DNA of 38,370 nucleotides from Acidobacteriaceae bacterium. Its GTDB lineage: Bacteria; Acidobacteriota; Terriglobia; Terriglobales; Acidobacteriaceae. The DNA is taken from positions 1 to 38,370 of the forward strand of contig PMWW01000093.1 in the NCBI GenBank assembly GCA_003165795.1, in the 5' to 3' direction. The translations under genes were made by a program, and so were the position numbers. The number at the start of each line of letters is the position of its first letter. The first letter of the stretch is position 1. The notes under the pieces were generated by a model, which saw nothing but the letters and a program-made list of their open reading frames with translations, had not been told where the DNA came from and did no database searches. Below are positions 26,766 through 35,129 of the stretch, piece by piece.

Positions 26766-27101
26766 AATGAAGTCCTCTTTGATGTGTCGGTCGAGCGAAT
26801 GGTCCGTAAAGTAATAGTGTAGCCGGAGGGCGCTGCTCGCGTCTTACCTGCCGCGGCCGACCAGCCAGTTAGCCGATCAGGTTGCGACGGCTCGGCACCG
26901 GCGCTGAGAAAATTCCGGTGGCGATTAGACTGCGGGATTTACTCGCCCGACCTAGGAGTTTTCCTAGTAGCCAATCAGTGCCCGTTGGGGTTACAAAAAG
27001 GTGACGGGCTGTCGATGACAGACGGACGGGGCAGAGTTTGCTTGGGCCGACGCCGTTCGACATCGCGCCAGCCGCAGCCAAACCTCTTAGGAGGAGAAAC
27101 A
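26766..27101. other. Divergent upstream region of PFK and DUF3300 genes
   Basis: No gene is seen. It carries a perfect 6-bp inverted repeat at 26952-26967 and should contain both promoters. Confidence 0.4.
26952..26967. promoter_or_regulatory. Palindromic candidate operator CTAGGA-N4-TCCTAG
   Basis: A perfect inverted repeat, CTAGGA GTTT TCCTAG, lies 135 bases before the DUF3300 start. The size and symmetry suit a dimeric regulator, such as a LuxR/NarL-type response regulator. I saw no second copy elsewhere in the window. Confidence 0.4.
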
Positions 27102-28379
27102 ATGGTCAGGTCGGGTCACCAACAGGCTTTGTCGTTGGTCTTGTGTTTTCTTCTGGTGCTGGTTACCATGCCGCTCGATTCAGGCGCTATGACGCTCTAT
27201 CAGGACCAGACCGCGTCCCCAGCGTCGCCCTCCGCGCCCAGTTATTCGGGGCAGGGCGCGCCGATGACTACGGAGGAGATTCAATCTCTGGTCGCTCCCA
27301 TCGCACTCTACCCTGACTCCCTGGTAGCGCAGGTTCTTAATGCCGCGACCTTCCCGGACCAGATCGCCGTGGCCAACTATTTCCTTCAGCAGAACAAGAG
27401 CCTCACCGGCAGCGCTCTGATGACGGCGGTGAATGGCCAGTCGTGGGATCCCAGCGTCAAAGCGCTCACCCAGTTTCCCAGCGTGCTGAACAACATGTCG
27501 CAGAATCTCACCTGGACGTCGCAGCTGGGCGAGGCTTATCACAATCAGCAGGCCGACGTCATGGCCGCGATCCAGACCTTGCGCTCCCAAGCCAAGGCAG
27601 CCGGCAATCTGAAATCCACGCAACAGATGACCGTGGTGCAGCAGAGCCCGCAAGTCATCGTGATTCAGCCCGCGAATCCGCAGGTGGTCTACGTTCCGCA
27701 GTACAACCCGACCATCGTTTATGGCACGCCTTATGTCGTTCCTGGATACAGTACAGGCGACCTGGTCGCGACCGGGCTGCTCTCGTTTGGTGCGGGCATC
27801 GCCGTGGGTGCGATGATGAGCGGCGGCTGCTGCGGTTGGGGTTGGAGCAGCTGGAACTGCAACTGGTATCACGGCGGCGCGTACTATCACGGCTATCCGT
27901 ACTACGGGAACAATGCGTGGCACGGCGGCTACTATGGCGGATACAACAACTACGGCAACCATCCCTACAACGGCTACAACAATTACAACCACTCCTACAA
28001 TGGCGGATATAACAGCAACGGCTATCATGCCAACAATAACAACAGCGGTTATAACCACACCGGCAACACCAGCTACAACCACAACACCAATGTGAGCGGC
28101 AATACGGTCAATGTGAACCACGATGCTAGCGGTTCCAATACCTGGGACAAGTCAGGCGGGTGGGGAAGCTCCGACGCTGCCCGCGGTTGGGGACAGGGTG
28201 ACAGTCACAGCGGAAGCTCCACGGCGTTTAGCAGTTGGGGCAATCATTCCGGCTCGTCCAGCTTCAGCGGCGGCGGCTGGGGTGACAAGTCGGCAAGTTC
28301 GCGCGGATGGGGCAGTCGTGGCGGCGGCGGTGGCTGGAGTGGTGGCGGCGGCCATTTCGGTGGCGGCGGCCGGAGATGA
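27102..28379 (+). CDS. DUF3300 exported protein with Gly/Asn/Tyr-rich tail
   Basis: 425 residues. TAGGAGGAG lies just before ATG 27102, and the signal peptide follows (QALSLVLCFLLVLVTMPLD). Residues about 55-210 match DUF3300: EEIQSLVAPIALYPDSLVAQ, then SWDPSVKALTQFPSVL and NPQVVYVPQYNP. A hydrophobic stretch (GDLVATGLLSFGAGIAVGAM) is followed by about 170 residues of low-complexity Tyr/Asn/His/Gly/Ser sequence ending in Gly and Arg (GGGGHFGGGGRR). The family is of unknown function, located in the envelope. It is followed by a DUF2950 gene, and the two families are commonly neighbours, so they probably act together. Confidence 0.88.
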   Translation: MVRSGHQQALSLVLCFLLVLVTMPLDSGAMTLYQDQTASPASPSAPSYSGQGAPMTTEEIQSLVAPIALYPDSLVAQVLNAATFPDQIAVANYFLQQNKSLTGSALMTAVNGQSWDPSVKALTQFPSVLNNMSQNLTWTSQLGEAYHNQQADVMAAIQTLRSQAKAAGNLKSTQQMTVVQQSPQVIVIQPANPQVVYVPQYNPTIVYGTPYVVPGYSTGDLVATGLLSFGAGIAVGAMMSGGCCGWGWSSWNCNWYHGGAYYHGYPYYGNNAWHGGYYGGYNNYGNHPYNGYNNYNHSYNGGYNSNGYHANNNNSGYNHTGNTSYNHNTNVSGNTVNVNHDASGSNTWDKSGGWGSSDAARGWGQGDSHSGSSTAFSSWGNHSGSSSFSGGGWGDKSASSRGWGSRGGGGGWSGGGGHFGGGGRR

Positions 28380-28429
28380 CTCCGGGATACGGCAGGAAAA
28401 ATCACCTCGCGACTGACTGGAGGCTTGGG

Positions 28430-29404
28430 ATGACGAAGATATTGGGTGTAGGCCCTGACTGCAGTTTTGTTGTTTGCCGCTGCTTGATAGTTTCGACGAT
28501 CATGGCGCTGACGATCTCGCTTGGCTCATGCAAAAAGCAGGAAACGCCGGCCGCGACCGAGGCCGCGCAAAAGACATTTGCCTCGCCTGACGACGCGGGC
28601 AAAGCGCTAGCCGAGGCCGCCAAGGAGGACAATCGGGATGCCTTGCTGGCAATTTTTGGTCCAGGCTCGAAAGACATTATCTATTCCGGCGACGCCACCG
28701 AAGACAAGGCCTCGATTGAGGGATTTGCTACCGCCTACGCGCGGATGAATCGATGGCGCAAGCTGAACGACGGTGGCGCAATTTTGCTGGTCGGCGAAAC
28801 CAATACCGCCTTTCCCATTCCCTTGAAGAAAAACAGTTCCAGTCAGTGGTACTTCGACACGCCGGCAGGCAAGGACGAGCTCCTGGCGCAGCGCATTGGC
28901 CGCAATGAACTCGCTGCCATCGATGTTTGCGCTGCCTTGGCCGACGCTCAGGCCGAATACTTTGCGCAAAAACACGACGGTGTCAAGCAATACGCCCAGA
29001 AGTTCATTAGCGACGAAGGCAAGCAGAACGGTTTGTACTGGCAGTCGCCCGAAGGCATGCCCAAGAGTCCGCTGGGCCCGTTGGTGGCCTTCGCGACTAG
29101 TGAGGGCTACAAGGTGCAGCCCAAGACGCAAGCGCCATTCCACGGATATTTCTTCCGGATGCTGGACAAGCAAGGGCCTGACGCGAAAGATGGCGCGAAA
29201 GACTATCTCATCAACGGGAAGATGGTTGGGGGCTTTGCTTTCGTCGCCTACCCGGCGGAATACGGCAACTCGGGCGTAATGACGTTCATGGTTGGCAAGG
29301 ACCGCGTGATCTACCAACAAAACTTGGGCAAGACGACCTCCGAGACTGCCCCCGCCATGACCGATTTCAATCCCGACACAGGCTGGACCAAAGTCGGCCA
29401 ATAA
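28430..29404 (+). CDS. DUF2950 lipoprotein
   Basis: 324 residues. CTGGAGG lies just before ATG 28430. The N-terminus is hydrophobic and contains LGSC with Cys34, a lipobox, so it is probably a lipoprotein; the signal region is somewhat long. The mature part shows DUF2950 features: FASPDDAGKALAEAAKEDNR, IFGPGSKDIIYSGD, then FHGYFFRMLDKQGPDAKDGA and GGFAFVAYPAEYGNSGVMTF. The biochemical role is unknown. It lies 50 bases after the DUF3300 gene, likely the same operon, and converges on the formate dehydrogenase genes. Confidence 0.88.
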   Translation: MTKILGVGPDCSFVVCRCLIVSTIMALTISLGSCKKQETPAATEAAQKTFASPDDAGKALAEAAKEDNRDALLAIFGPGSKDIIYSGDATEDKASIEGFATAYARMNRWRKLNDGGAILLVGETNTAFPIPLKKNSSSQWYFDTPAGKDELLAQRIGRNELAAIDVCAALADAQAEYFAQKHDGVKQYAQKFISDEGKQNGLYWQSPEGMPKSPLGPLVAFATSEGYKVQPKTQAPFHGYFFRMLDKQGPDAKDGAKDYLINGKMVGGFAFVAYPAEYGNSGVMTFMVGKDRVIYQQNLGKTTSETAPAMTDFNPDTGWTKVGQ

Positions 29405-29525
29405 CATCACTTGCGCAACGCGGCAAAAGCCGGAACTATAAAGCGTCTGTGTCAGACCTAAGTTTTGTTTTTGCGACGGAGATATACCAGACGTAAATCG
29501 AGCCCGCAAGGGCGGGTCAGTTTAG

Positions 29526-29590
29526 CCCAGGACGCAGCCGTAGGCGGAGTCCTGGGTATGGCGGGAAGCGAATTTGAGTCCCGTAGGGAC
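29526..29590. repeat. Pair of short palindromes between convergent genes
   Basis: CCCAGGAC (29526-29533) pairs with GTCCTGGG (29549-29556), and GTCCC GTA GGGAC forms a second hairpin at 29578-29590. They look like small dispersed palindromic repeats and may also end transcription from either side. Confidence 0.5.
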
Positions 29591-29612
29591 GGCAGAAGTT
29601 CGAACCCAGCCT

Positions 29613-30389
29613 TTAGAGGCTTGACAACCTATCGCTATCCGGCCCCGATTCGCGTTCCCGGACGTCCATTTGCTTGCGGGCTTCGTCGATGGCTTCGTAA
29701 GGATCACGCCCCGTGACTTCCTGATACCACGCGGGATGGTGCGTCCACGCCCACGCCTCGCTCACTGTGCCGCGCGTCATGGCCTGAATTGTTCCCGGTT
29801 CGCCGAACGTGCTGAGGTAGATGTGAAAGAAGATGCCGAACAGCATAATCAGCGCGGAGATGTCGTGCACGACATACGAAATCGCCACCAGGATGCGCCC
29901 GAAGATCTCCGGAAACCACATGATCACGCCGGTAATGACGAAAGCGATGCTGCCGCAGACAATCTCCCAGAATTGCATTTTCTGTCCGGCATTGAAGAAA
30001 CCGACGTCCTTCGGCTCGACCGCCTCTTCGTTGGCTACGTAGCTCTTGATGCGCTTCATCCAGCGTGAGTCGGCCGCGGTCCAGCGCATCACTCCCAGCC
30101 AATTGATGGTCTGCAGCGCAAAGAAGAAGACAAAGGCCAGTCCGAACCAGGGGTGCAGGAAGCGCGTCATTGCTCCTCCGCCGAACAGCGGCGTAAAGAA
30201 GCGGAAGATCCACGGCAGGTAGATCCCGAATCCCGACAGCAATGCTAGAAAGAAGAAGATCCCAACCATCCAATGGAGAAAGCGCGTGTAGACAGGGTGG
30301 CGCAAGAGTTCGCCCGCGTAAACCACGGTCCGTCCCAGACGGTCGATGGCGTTGGGACGATGCACAAACCGATTGGCTGAGGTCGCCAT
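29613..30389 (-). CDS. fdoI: Formate dehydrogenase gamma subunit (cytochrome b556)
   Basis: A 258-residue membrane subunit anchoring formate dehydrogenase and passing electrons through b-type hemes to quinone. It has four hydrophobic helices (WMVGIFFFLALLSGFGIYL, FGLAFVFFFALQTINWLGV and two in the C-terminal half). Candidate heme His residues occur in VYTRFLHW, MTRFLHPWFG and YVVHDISALIMLFGIFFHIY. The length is slightly above that of E. coli FdnI/FdoI because of a charged C-terminal tail (EARKQMDVRERES). ATG 30389 immediately follows the stop codon of the beta gene, so the subunits are co-translated. Confidence 0.92.
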   Translation of the reverse strand: MATSANRFVHRPNAIDRLGRTVVYAGELLRHPVYTRFLHWMVGIFFFLALLSGFGIYLPWIFRFFTPLFGGGAMTRFLHPWFGLAFVFFFALQTINWLGVMRWTAADSRWMKRIKSYVANEEAVEPKDVGFFNAGQKMQFWEIVCGSIAFVITGVIMWFPEIFGRILVAISYVVHDISALIMLFGIFFHIYLSTFGEPGTIQAMTRGTVSEAWAWTHHPAWYQEVTGRDPYEAIDEARKQMDVRERESGPDSDRLSSL

Positions 30390-31307
30390 CTAGTTCTCCT
30401 TTCCCGACGCCGGCGGCGGCTCAATTTGCTTGATCGGCGGAGCTGGCTGCGCGAGCCGCGGACCTTCGAAGACATAGTGCATCACCACGCCGACAAAGCC
30501 CAGCATCGCGCCGAACAGCCCGATCGGTTTGAAGATGTCTTTCCACACGGTGAAGCTGAGCGGGATTCTCGGCTTGGCCGGCAGGTTGCCGTAGTGCTCG
30601 GGCTTGGTGATGTCGTGCAGTACGTAGATCACATGCGTGCCGCCGATGGTGTCCGGATCGTACACGCCTGCATCTTTGAAGCCCGACACGTCGCGCAACT
30701 GCGTGGCTCGCTTTTCAGCCAGGAACTTCATGTCGTCTTTGGTGCCGAAATGCAGGCAGCCGGTCGGACAAGCTTTGATGCAGGCTGGTTCCAAGCCAGC
30801 TCCCACTCTGTCAGAGCACAGTGTGCACTTGTAAACTTTCTTGGTGTTGGGATTGAACTTCGGAATATTGAACGGACAGCCGGAAACACAAAACTGGCAG
30901 CCGATACAGTTTTCCTGCTGAAAGTCGACAATGCCGTTCTCATATTGCACGATGGCACCGTCAGCCGGACAGGCCCGCAGACATCCGGGATCGGCGCAGT
31001 GCATGCACTGGTGCTTACGCATCAGCCAGGCAAAGCTGCCGTCGGCGTGCTCGTCTTCATTGAACTTGATGAGGTTCCAGAAGTTCCAGTCGGTGTCCGG
31101 CATCGTCTGGTAGGTGTTGTCGAAGTAGGTGGTCTGGAACGGCATGTCGTTCCACTCGACGCACGCCACCTCGCACGCCTTGCAACCGATGCAGGTGGTG
31201 GTGTCGATCAGCTTGCACACCTTGTCTTGCCGCTGCGTTCCCGCACCCGCCACCGGTCCGGGATGGGCCGAGATTTGCTGGATGCGTAATGTGCTGCGAT
31301 CACTCAT
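30390..31307 (-). CDS. fdoH: Formate dehydrogenase beta subunit (four 4Fe-4S clusters)
   Basis: A 305-residue electron-transfer subunit. Ferredoxin-type Cys groups are seen in order: CIGCKACEVAC, CMHCADPGCLRACP, CIGCQFCVSGCP and CTLCSDRVGAGLEPACIKACP, giving four 4Fe-4S clusters. A single C-terminal helix (IGLFGAMLGFVGVVMHYVF) anchors it. GGAGAG lies just before ATG 31307. It passes electrons from the alpha to the gamma subunit. It is separated from the alpha gene by 210 bases containing an inserted palindromic element, unlike the tight junction to the gamma gene. Confidence 0.94.
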   Translation of the reverse strand: MSDRSTLRIQQISAHPGPVAGAGTQRQDKVCKLIDTTTCIGCKACEVACVEWNDMPFQTTYFDNTYQTMPDTDWNFWNLIKFNEDEHADGSFAWLMRKHQCMHCADPGCLRACPADGAIVQYENGIVDFQQENCIGCQFCVSGCPFNIPKFNPNTKKVYKCTLCSDRVGAGLEPACIKACPTGCLHFGTKDDMKFLAEKRATQLRDVSGFKDAGVYDPDTIGGTHVIYVLHDITKPEHYGNLPAKPRIPLSFTVWKDIFKPIGLFGAMLGFVGVVMHYVFEGPRLAQPAPPIKQIEPPPASGKEN

Positions 31308-31349
31308 CTCGTCTCTCCGTTAATGCAATCCCACAATCGGTGGTCCGAC

Positions 31350-31489
31350 TTGAAGGGGCGCACCTTCAGGTGCGCCGACAAGACCACTCGAAAACCCGGC
31401 TCTTAGCCGCTGAGGGAATAAGCCCTCTGGGCCTAAAGGCCAATCCCTTGGTGCCTTCTGACGGCACGGCTGAAGCCGTGCCCCTTCAA
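31350..31489. mobile_element. 140-bp MITE/REPIN-like element with 10-bp terminal inverted repeats
   Basis: TTGAAGGGGC (31350-31359) and GCCCCTTCAA (31480-31489) are perfect terminal inverted repeats. Inside lie hairpins GGCGCACC TTCA GGTGCGCC (31357-31376), GGCC TAAA GGCC near 31428-31441, and GGCACGGC TGAA GCCGTGCC (31463-31482). It encodes nothing and sits between the alpha and beta genes of the formate dehydrogenase operon. Confidence 0.6.
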
Positions 31490-31517
31490 CGCCGGATACA
31501 GCGCCACTCTACCTCTC

Positions 31518-34500
31518 CTAGACCTTCTCCAGCTTCACCAGGAACCCTTTGAACTCCGGGGTGTAAGCATTCGGATCGATCACTGTAGGCGTCAGCCGAT
31601 TGGCGGGCATCTTCGAAGTTCTGCCTTCGTCTTCGGAGATCCCGCGATATCCCCAGTGGATCGGAATTCCGATTTGATAGAGCTTCTTGCCGTCGACGTT
31701 CATCGGTTTGATGCGCTTGGTCACCATCGCCTTGGCGATGTAGTCGCTGCGAATACTGCTGACTTTCACTTTTTCGCCACCACGAATTCCCATTTGGTCG
31801 GCGAGTTCGGCCGGAATCTCGACGAAGGGCTCCGGTACCAACTGCACGTTCATGGGATTGTTCTTCGTCCAGTAGTGATAGTGCTCGGTCAGACGGTAGG
31901 TGGTGCAGATGATGTTGTACCCGTCATTCGGCTTGGCATACTTGTCCATCGCCGTCTTGAACTTCTTCACCACCGGATTGTTCGACTGCTTGGGGTGTAG
32001 CGGGTTCTCGATAGGACTTTCGATGGGCTCGTAGTGCTCGGGGAACGGACCGTCGGCCAGAGCCCCGAGCGGCACGAAGATACGGCCGACGCCTTCCGGA
32101 TTCATGATGAACGGTCCCATGTGTTCTTCCGGCTTGGAGTCGGGTTTGAAGTCGGGAACGTCATTCCCTACCCACTTCTGCGCCGTTTCGTTCCACCACA
32201 CCTGTTTACGCGTAGGATCATACGGCTTTCCGGTGAGATCGCAGGACGCTCGGTTGTACAGCACGCGCCGGTTCATCGGCCATGACCATCCCCAGTTCGC
32301 ATAGACACCCATGTTCGAGGGATCGTCGGTACCTCGCCGCTGCATTAACGGGCCAGCCTCGGTCCAGGAGCCGCAGTACAGCCAATTGCCTGAAGTGGTG
32401 GTCCCGTCGTCACGCAGCGCGGCGAAGCCTGGAAGCTGCTGCCCGGCTTTCAGCGACAAGTTTGTCTTCTCGTCGCTGACGTCCGTCACCGCCTTGCCGT
32501 TGATTTCCTTGGCTATCTCCGACAGCGATGGACTGGTGGGAATCGTGTAGCTCCACGTCGCATTCAGAATGGGATCGGGGAACTTGCCGCCCTCTTTCTT
32601 GTAAAGCTCGCGGATCTTTAGATAGATCTGCGCCAGGATGTCCTGGTCCAAACGGCAGTCGCCCGGCGGCGGCAGCGCCGCATTTTTCCATTGCAGCCAG
32701 CGCGCCGAGTTGACCATCGTCCCGTCTTTCTCGGCGAAGCCGGCGCCCGGCAGCCGATAGACTGTCGTGTTGATCTGTTTCATCTCGTCGGGCGTGGTGC
32801 CCGGCGCTTCCCAGAAAGCGCTGGTCTCGTCGGGATAGATTTCGCAAACCACCAGGAAGTCGGCTTTCTTCAAAGCGTCGATGTTCTTCTGCGAGTCGGG
32901 CCCAATCATCACGCCGTTCATGCCGAAGGCAAAAAATCCCTTTACCTTGCCTTCGTACATGTCATTCCAGTTTTCCACCCAGGAGTACTTGCGGTCGATC
33001 TTGGGCAGATAGTTGAACGCGAAATCGTTGTCCTTGGTGGCCGCGTTACCGTACAACGCTTTCAGGAATGACACCGTGAACTTGGGCGTGTTCGACCAGT
33101 AATTGAACGACTCCCATTCGCCGGGCTTCGACGGCCTAGGCGTAACTCGGTCGAGATATGTCTTCAAGTCTTTGTCGGCCGGCGCCGGCATCTTGAGATA
33201 GCCCGGCAGAATATCGAAGATACCGGCCATGTCAGTCGCGCCTTGAATGTTGGAGTGTCCACGCAAAGCGTTCACGCCGCCGCCGGCGCGTCCCACATTG
33301 CCCATCAGCAACTGCAACATCGCCGCGGTGCGGATGATCTGCGTCCCAAAACTGTGCTGCGTCCAGCCGACCGCGTAGATGACGGTGCTGACCTTCTTCA
33401 TGTCGCCGTCTTTGCGGACGGAGGTGTACATGTCGGCGGCTTTCAAGAACTGATCTTTCGGAATGCCGGTGATGCGCTCCACCATTTCCGGCGTGTAACG
33501 CGAGTACTGCTGCTTCAAGAGCTGATAGACGCAGCGCGGGTTCTGCAGCGAAAGATCGTAGGAAACGTTCGGTGGCAGCGACGGAGGCGGAATGGGGCCG
33601 CCGCCCATGGCCTTCGCGCCGGCCGGCCCTGCCGCTTGATAGCCCTGTCCCTCGGAACCGTGGCCGGATACGCTGCCGTGTTCAGCGGCGGGAGCGGTAC
33701 CCTGAGTTTCGTGACCCTTGGGCGCATTCTGCGTTGCAGGGGCAGCGCCCGCCGCTACCTTTCCTGTCTCGTTCCCACCCTCTTCGTAGTTCCAGGTACT
33801 CTTGTCGTAGGTCTTGGTGGTTTCGTCGAAGCCGGAAAATAGGCCGTCTTCCGGCAGCTTGAATCCGTCCTTAATAATGAACGCCGCGTTGGTGTAGTTG
33901 ACCAGGTATTCGTGCGCGATGCGATTGTTCTGCAGAGCGTAATTGATGACGCCGCCCAGAAAGGCGATGTCGCTGCCGGCACGAATCTGGCAGAAGAGGT
34001 CGGCCTGCGAGGCGGTGCGCGTGAAGCGCGGATCGATCACGATGATCTTGGCGTCGCGGTTACGTTTGGCCTCGACCGCCCATTTGAAGCCGCAAGGATG
34101 GTTCTCGGCCGGATTGCCGCCCATGATCAACATCATGTCGGTGTTCTTGATGTCGATCCAGCCGTTGGTCATCGCCCCGCGCCCGAAAGTTGGTCCCAAA
34201 CTTGAGACCGTAGGGCCGTGTCAAACCCTCGCCTGGTTTTCCAGGCGCACAATCCCCATCGAGCGCATGGTCTTGACGACCAGATAATTGAACTCGTTCG
34301 TATCGGTGCAGCCGCCGGTGAACGCGATGGTTTCGCAGCGGTTCACTGTTTGCCCCTTCGCGTCAGTCTCGACAAAGCTCGCGTCGCGCTCCTTTTTCGT
34401 CCAGCGCGCAATCTCGTCGATCGCCTGGTTCCAGGAGATGTCGTCCCAGTGGTCCGAGCCCGGACGGCGCACTTGCGGCTTCAAGATCCGGCGATCGTTC

Positions 34501-34802
34501 TGAATGTCCTGCTGCAGCGACGAGCCCTTCGGACAAAGCGTGCCGCGATTGATGGGATGATCAGGGTCGCCTTCCACGTGGACCACTTGCGGTGTGACGT
34601 TCTTGGCTTTGTCGCCGATGGTGTGGATGATGACGCCGCAGCTCACAGCGCAGTAGGGACAGGTGCTGCGAGTCTCTGTAGTGCGCGAGATTTTCAACGA
34701 CTGCGCTTGCGCGTGCAGCGGCGTGAGGTCAAACCCGAGAAGCGAAAATCCGACAGCGCCGGCTAGGCCCGTCTTGACGAAGGTACGTCTGGAAACATCC
34801 AT
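31518..34802 (-). CDS. fdoG: Formate dehydrogenase alpha subunit, selenocysteine- and molybdopterin-containing
   Basis: A 1094-residue selenoprotein, once the TGA at 34221-34223 is read as selenocysteine 194: NQARV-Sec-HGPTVSS is the same context as Sec196 of E. coli FdnG. A twin-arginine signal (SRRTFVKTGLAG) sends it folded to the periplasm. Cys48, 51, 55 and 90 bind a 4Fe-4S cluster (CPYCAVSC and LCPKG). The molybdopterin domains follow (MLIMGGNPAENHPCGFKW, GWTQHSFGTQI). It oxidises formate to CO2. GGAGG lies eight bases before ATG 34802. Residues about 344-411 (33570-33773) are a low-complexity Ala/Gly/Pro/His insert not present in E. coli FdnG as I recall it. Naive gene callers would split it in two. 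Confidence 0.95.
34192..34223 (-). promoter_or_regulatory. Selenocysteine TGA codon and bacterial SECIS hairpin
   Basis: Reading the minus strand, TGA (34223-34221) is followed by 11 bases, then GGTCTC, loop AAGTTT and GGGACC, which pair over six positions (one G-U). E. coli fdhF has the same spacing: 11 bases, GGTTGC, AGGTCT, GCACCA. The loop holds a GU as expected for SelB binding. Confidence 0.85.
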
Positions 34803-35129
34803 TACGCAGTCCTCCATGACCGAAGAACAACGGTTGAGTGCGAACAGAGATATGACGACGCAGATAGTTGGGAACGCCGAGTTGCGACGGCGAAGGTTTG
34901 CATTGGTTCGGTTCCTGCTCTGGAACCCCACAACGTGTTCGGAAGGCCATAAGCTATCCGATTGTTAGGCAGCCTACACCTCGCCAGCCAAGGCGGTCAA
35001 TCTTGTAATGTTAGTAACCTGGGACGGCAAGTTCTGGACAGCTTAGGACCTCGTTTTGACTGACAAGGCACCTCGCTTTCGTTCCACACCTCGCCGCCAT
35101 ACAATGACGACATCCCCGGAACCCCATCC
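34803..35129. other. Divergent region between formate dehydrogenase operon and rmuC
   Basis: No gene seen. A possible promoter for the leftward operon is given separately. Confidence 0.4.
34971..35000 (-). promoter_or_regulatory. Possible sigma-70 promoter for the formate dehydrogenase operon
   Basis: On the minus strand, TTGACC (35000-34995), an 18-base spacer and TAGGCT (34976-34971) lie about 170 bases before the fdoG start. The -10 box is weak, and no regulator site was recognised. Confidence 0.35.

Noticed and set aside
27910-28100. Tandem DNA repeat or CRISPR-like array
   Set aside because: The repetition is coding: Tyr/Asn/Gly codons of the DUF3300 protein tail, without regular spacers.
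34200-34223. Frameshift or nonsense pseudogene in the formate dehydrogenase alpha gene
   Set aside because: The TGA is exactly at the family's selenocysteine position and a SECIS-like hairpin follows.
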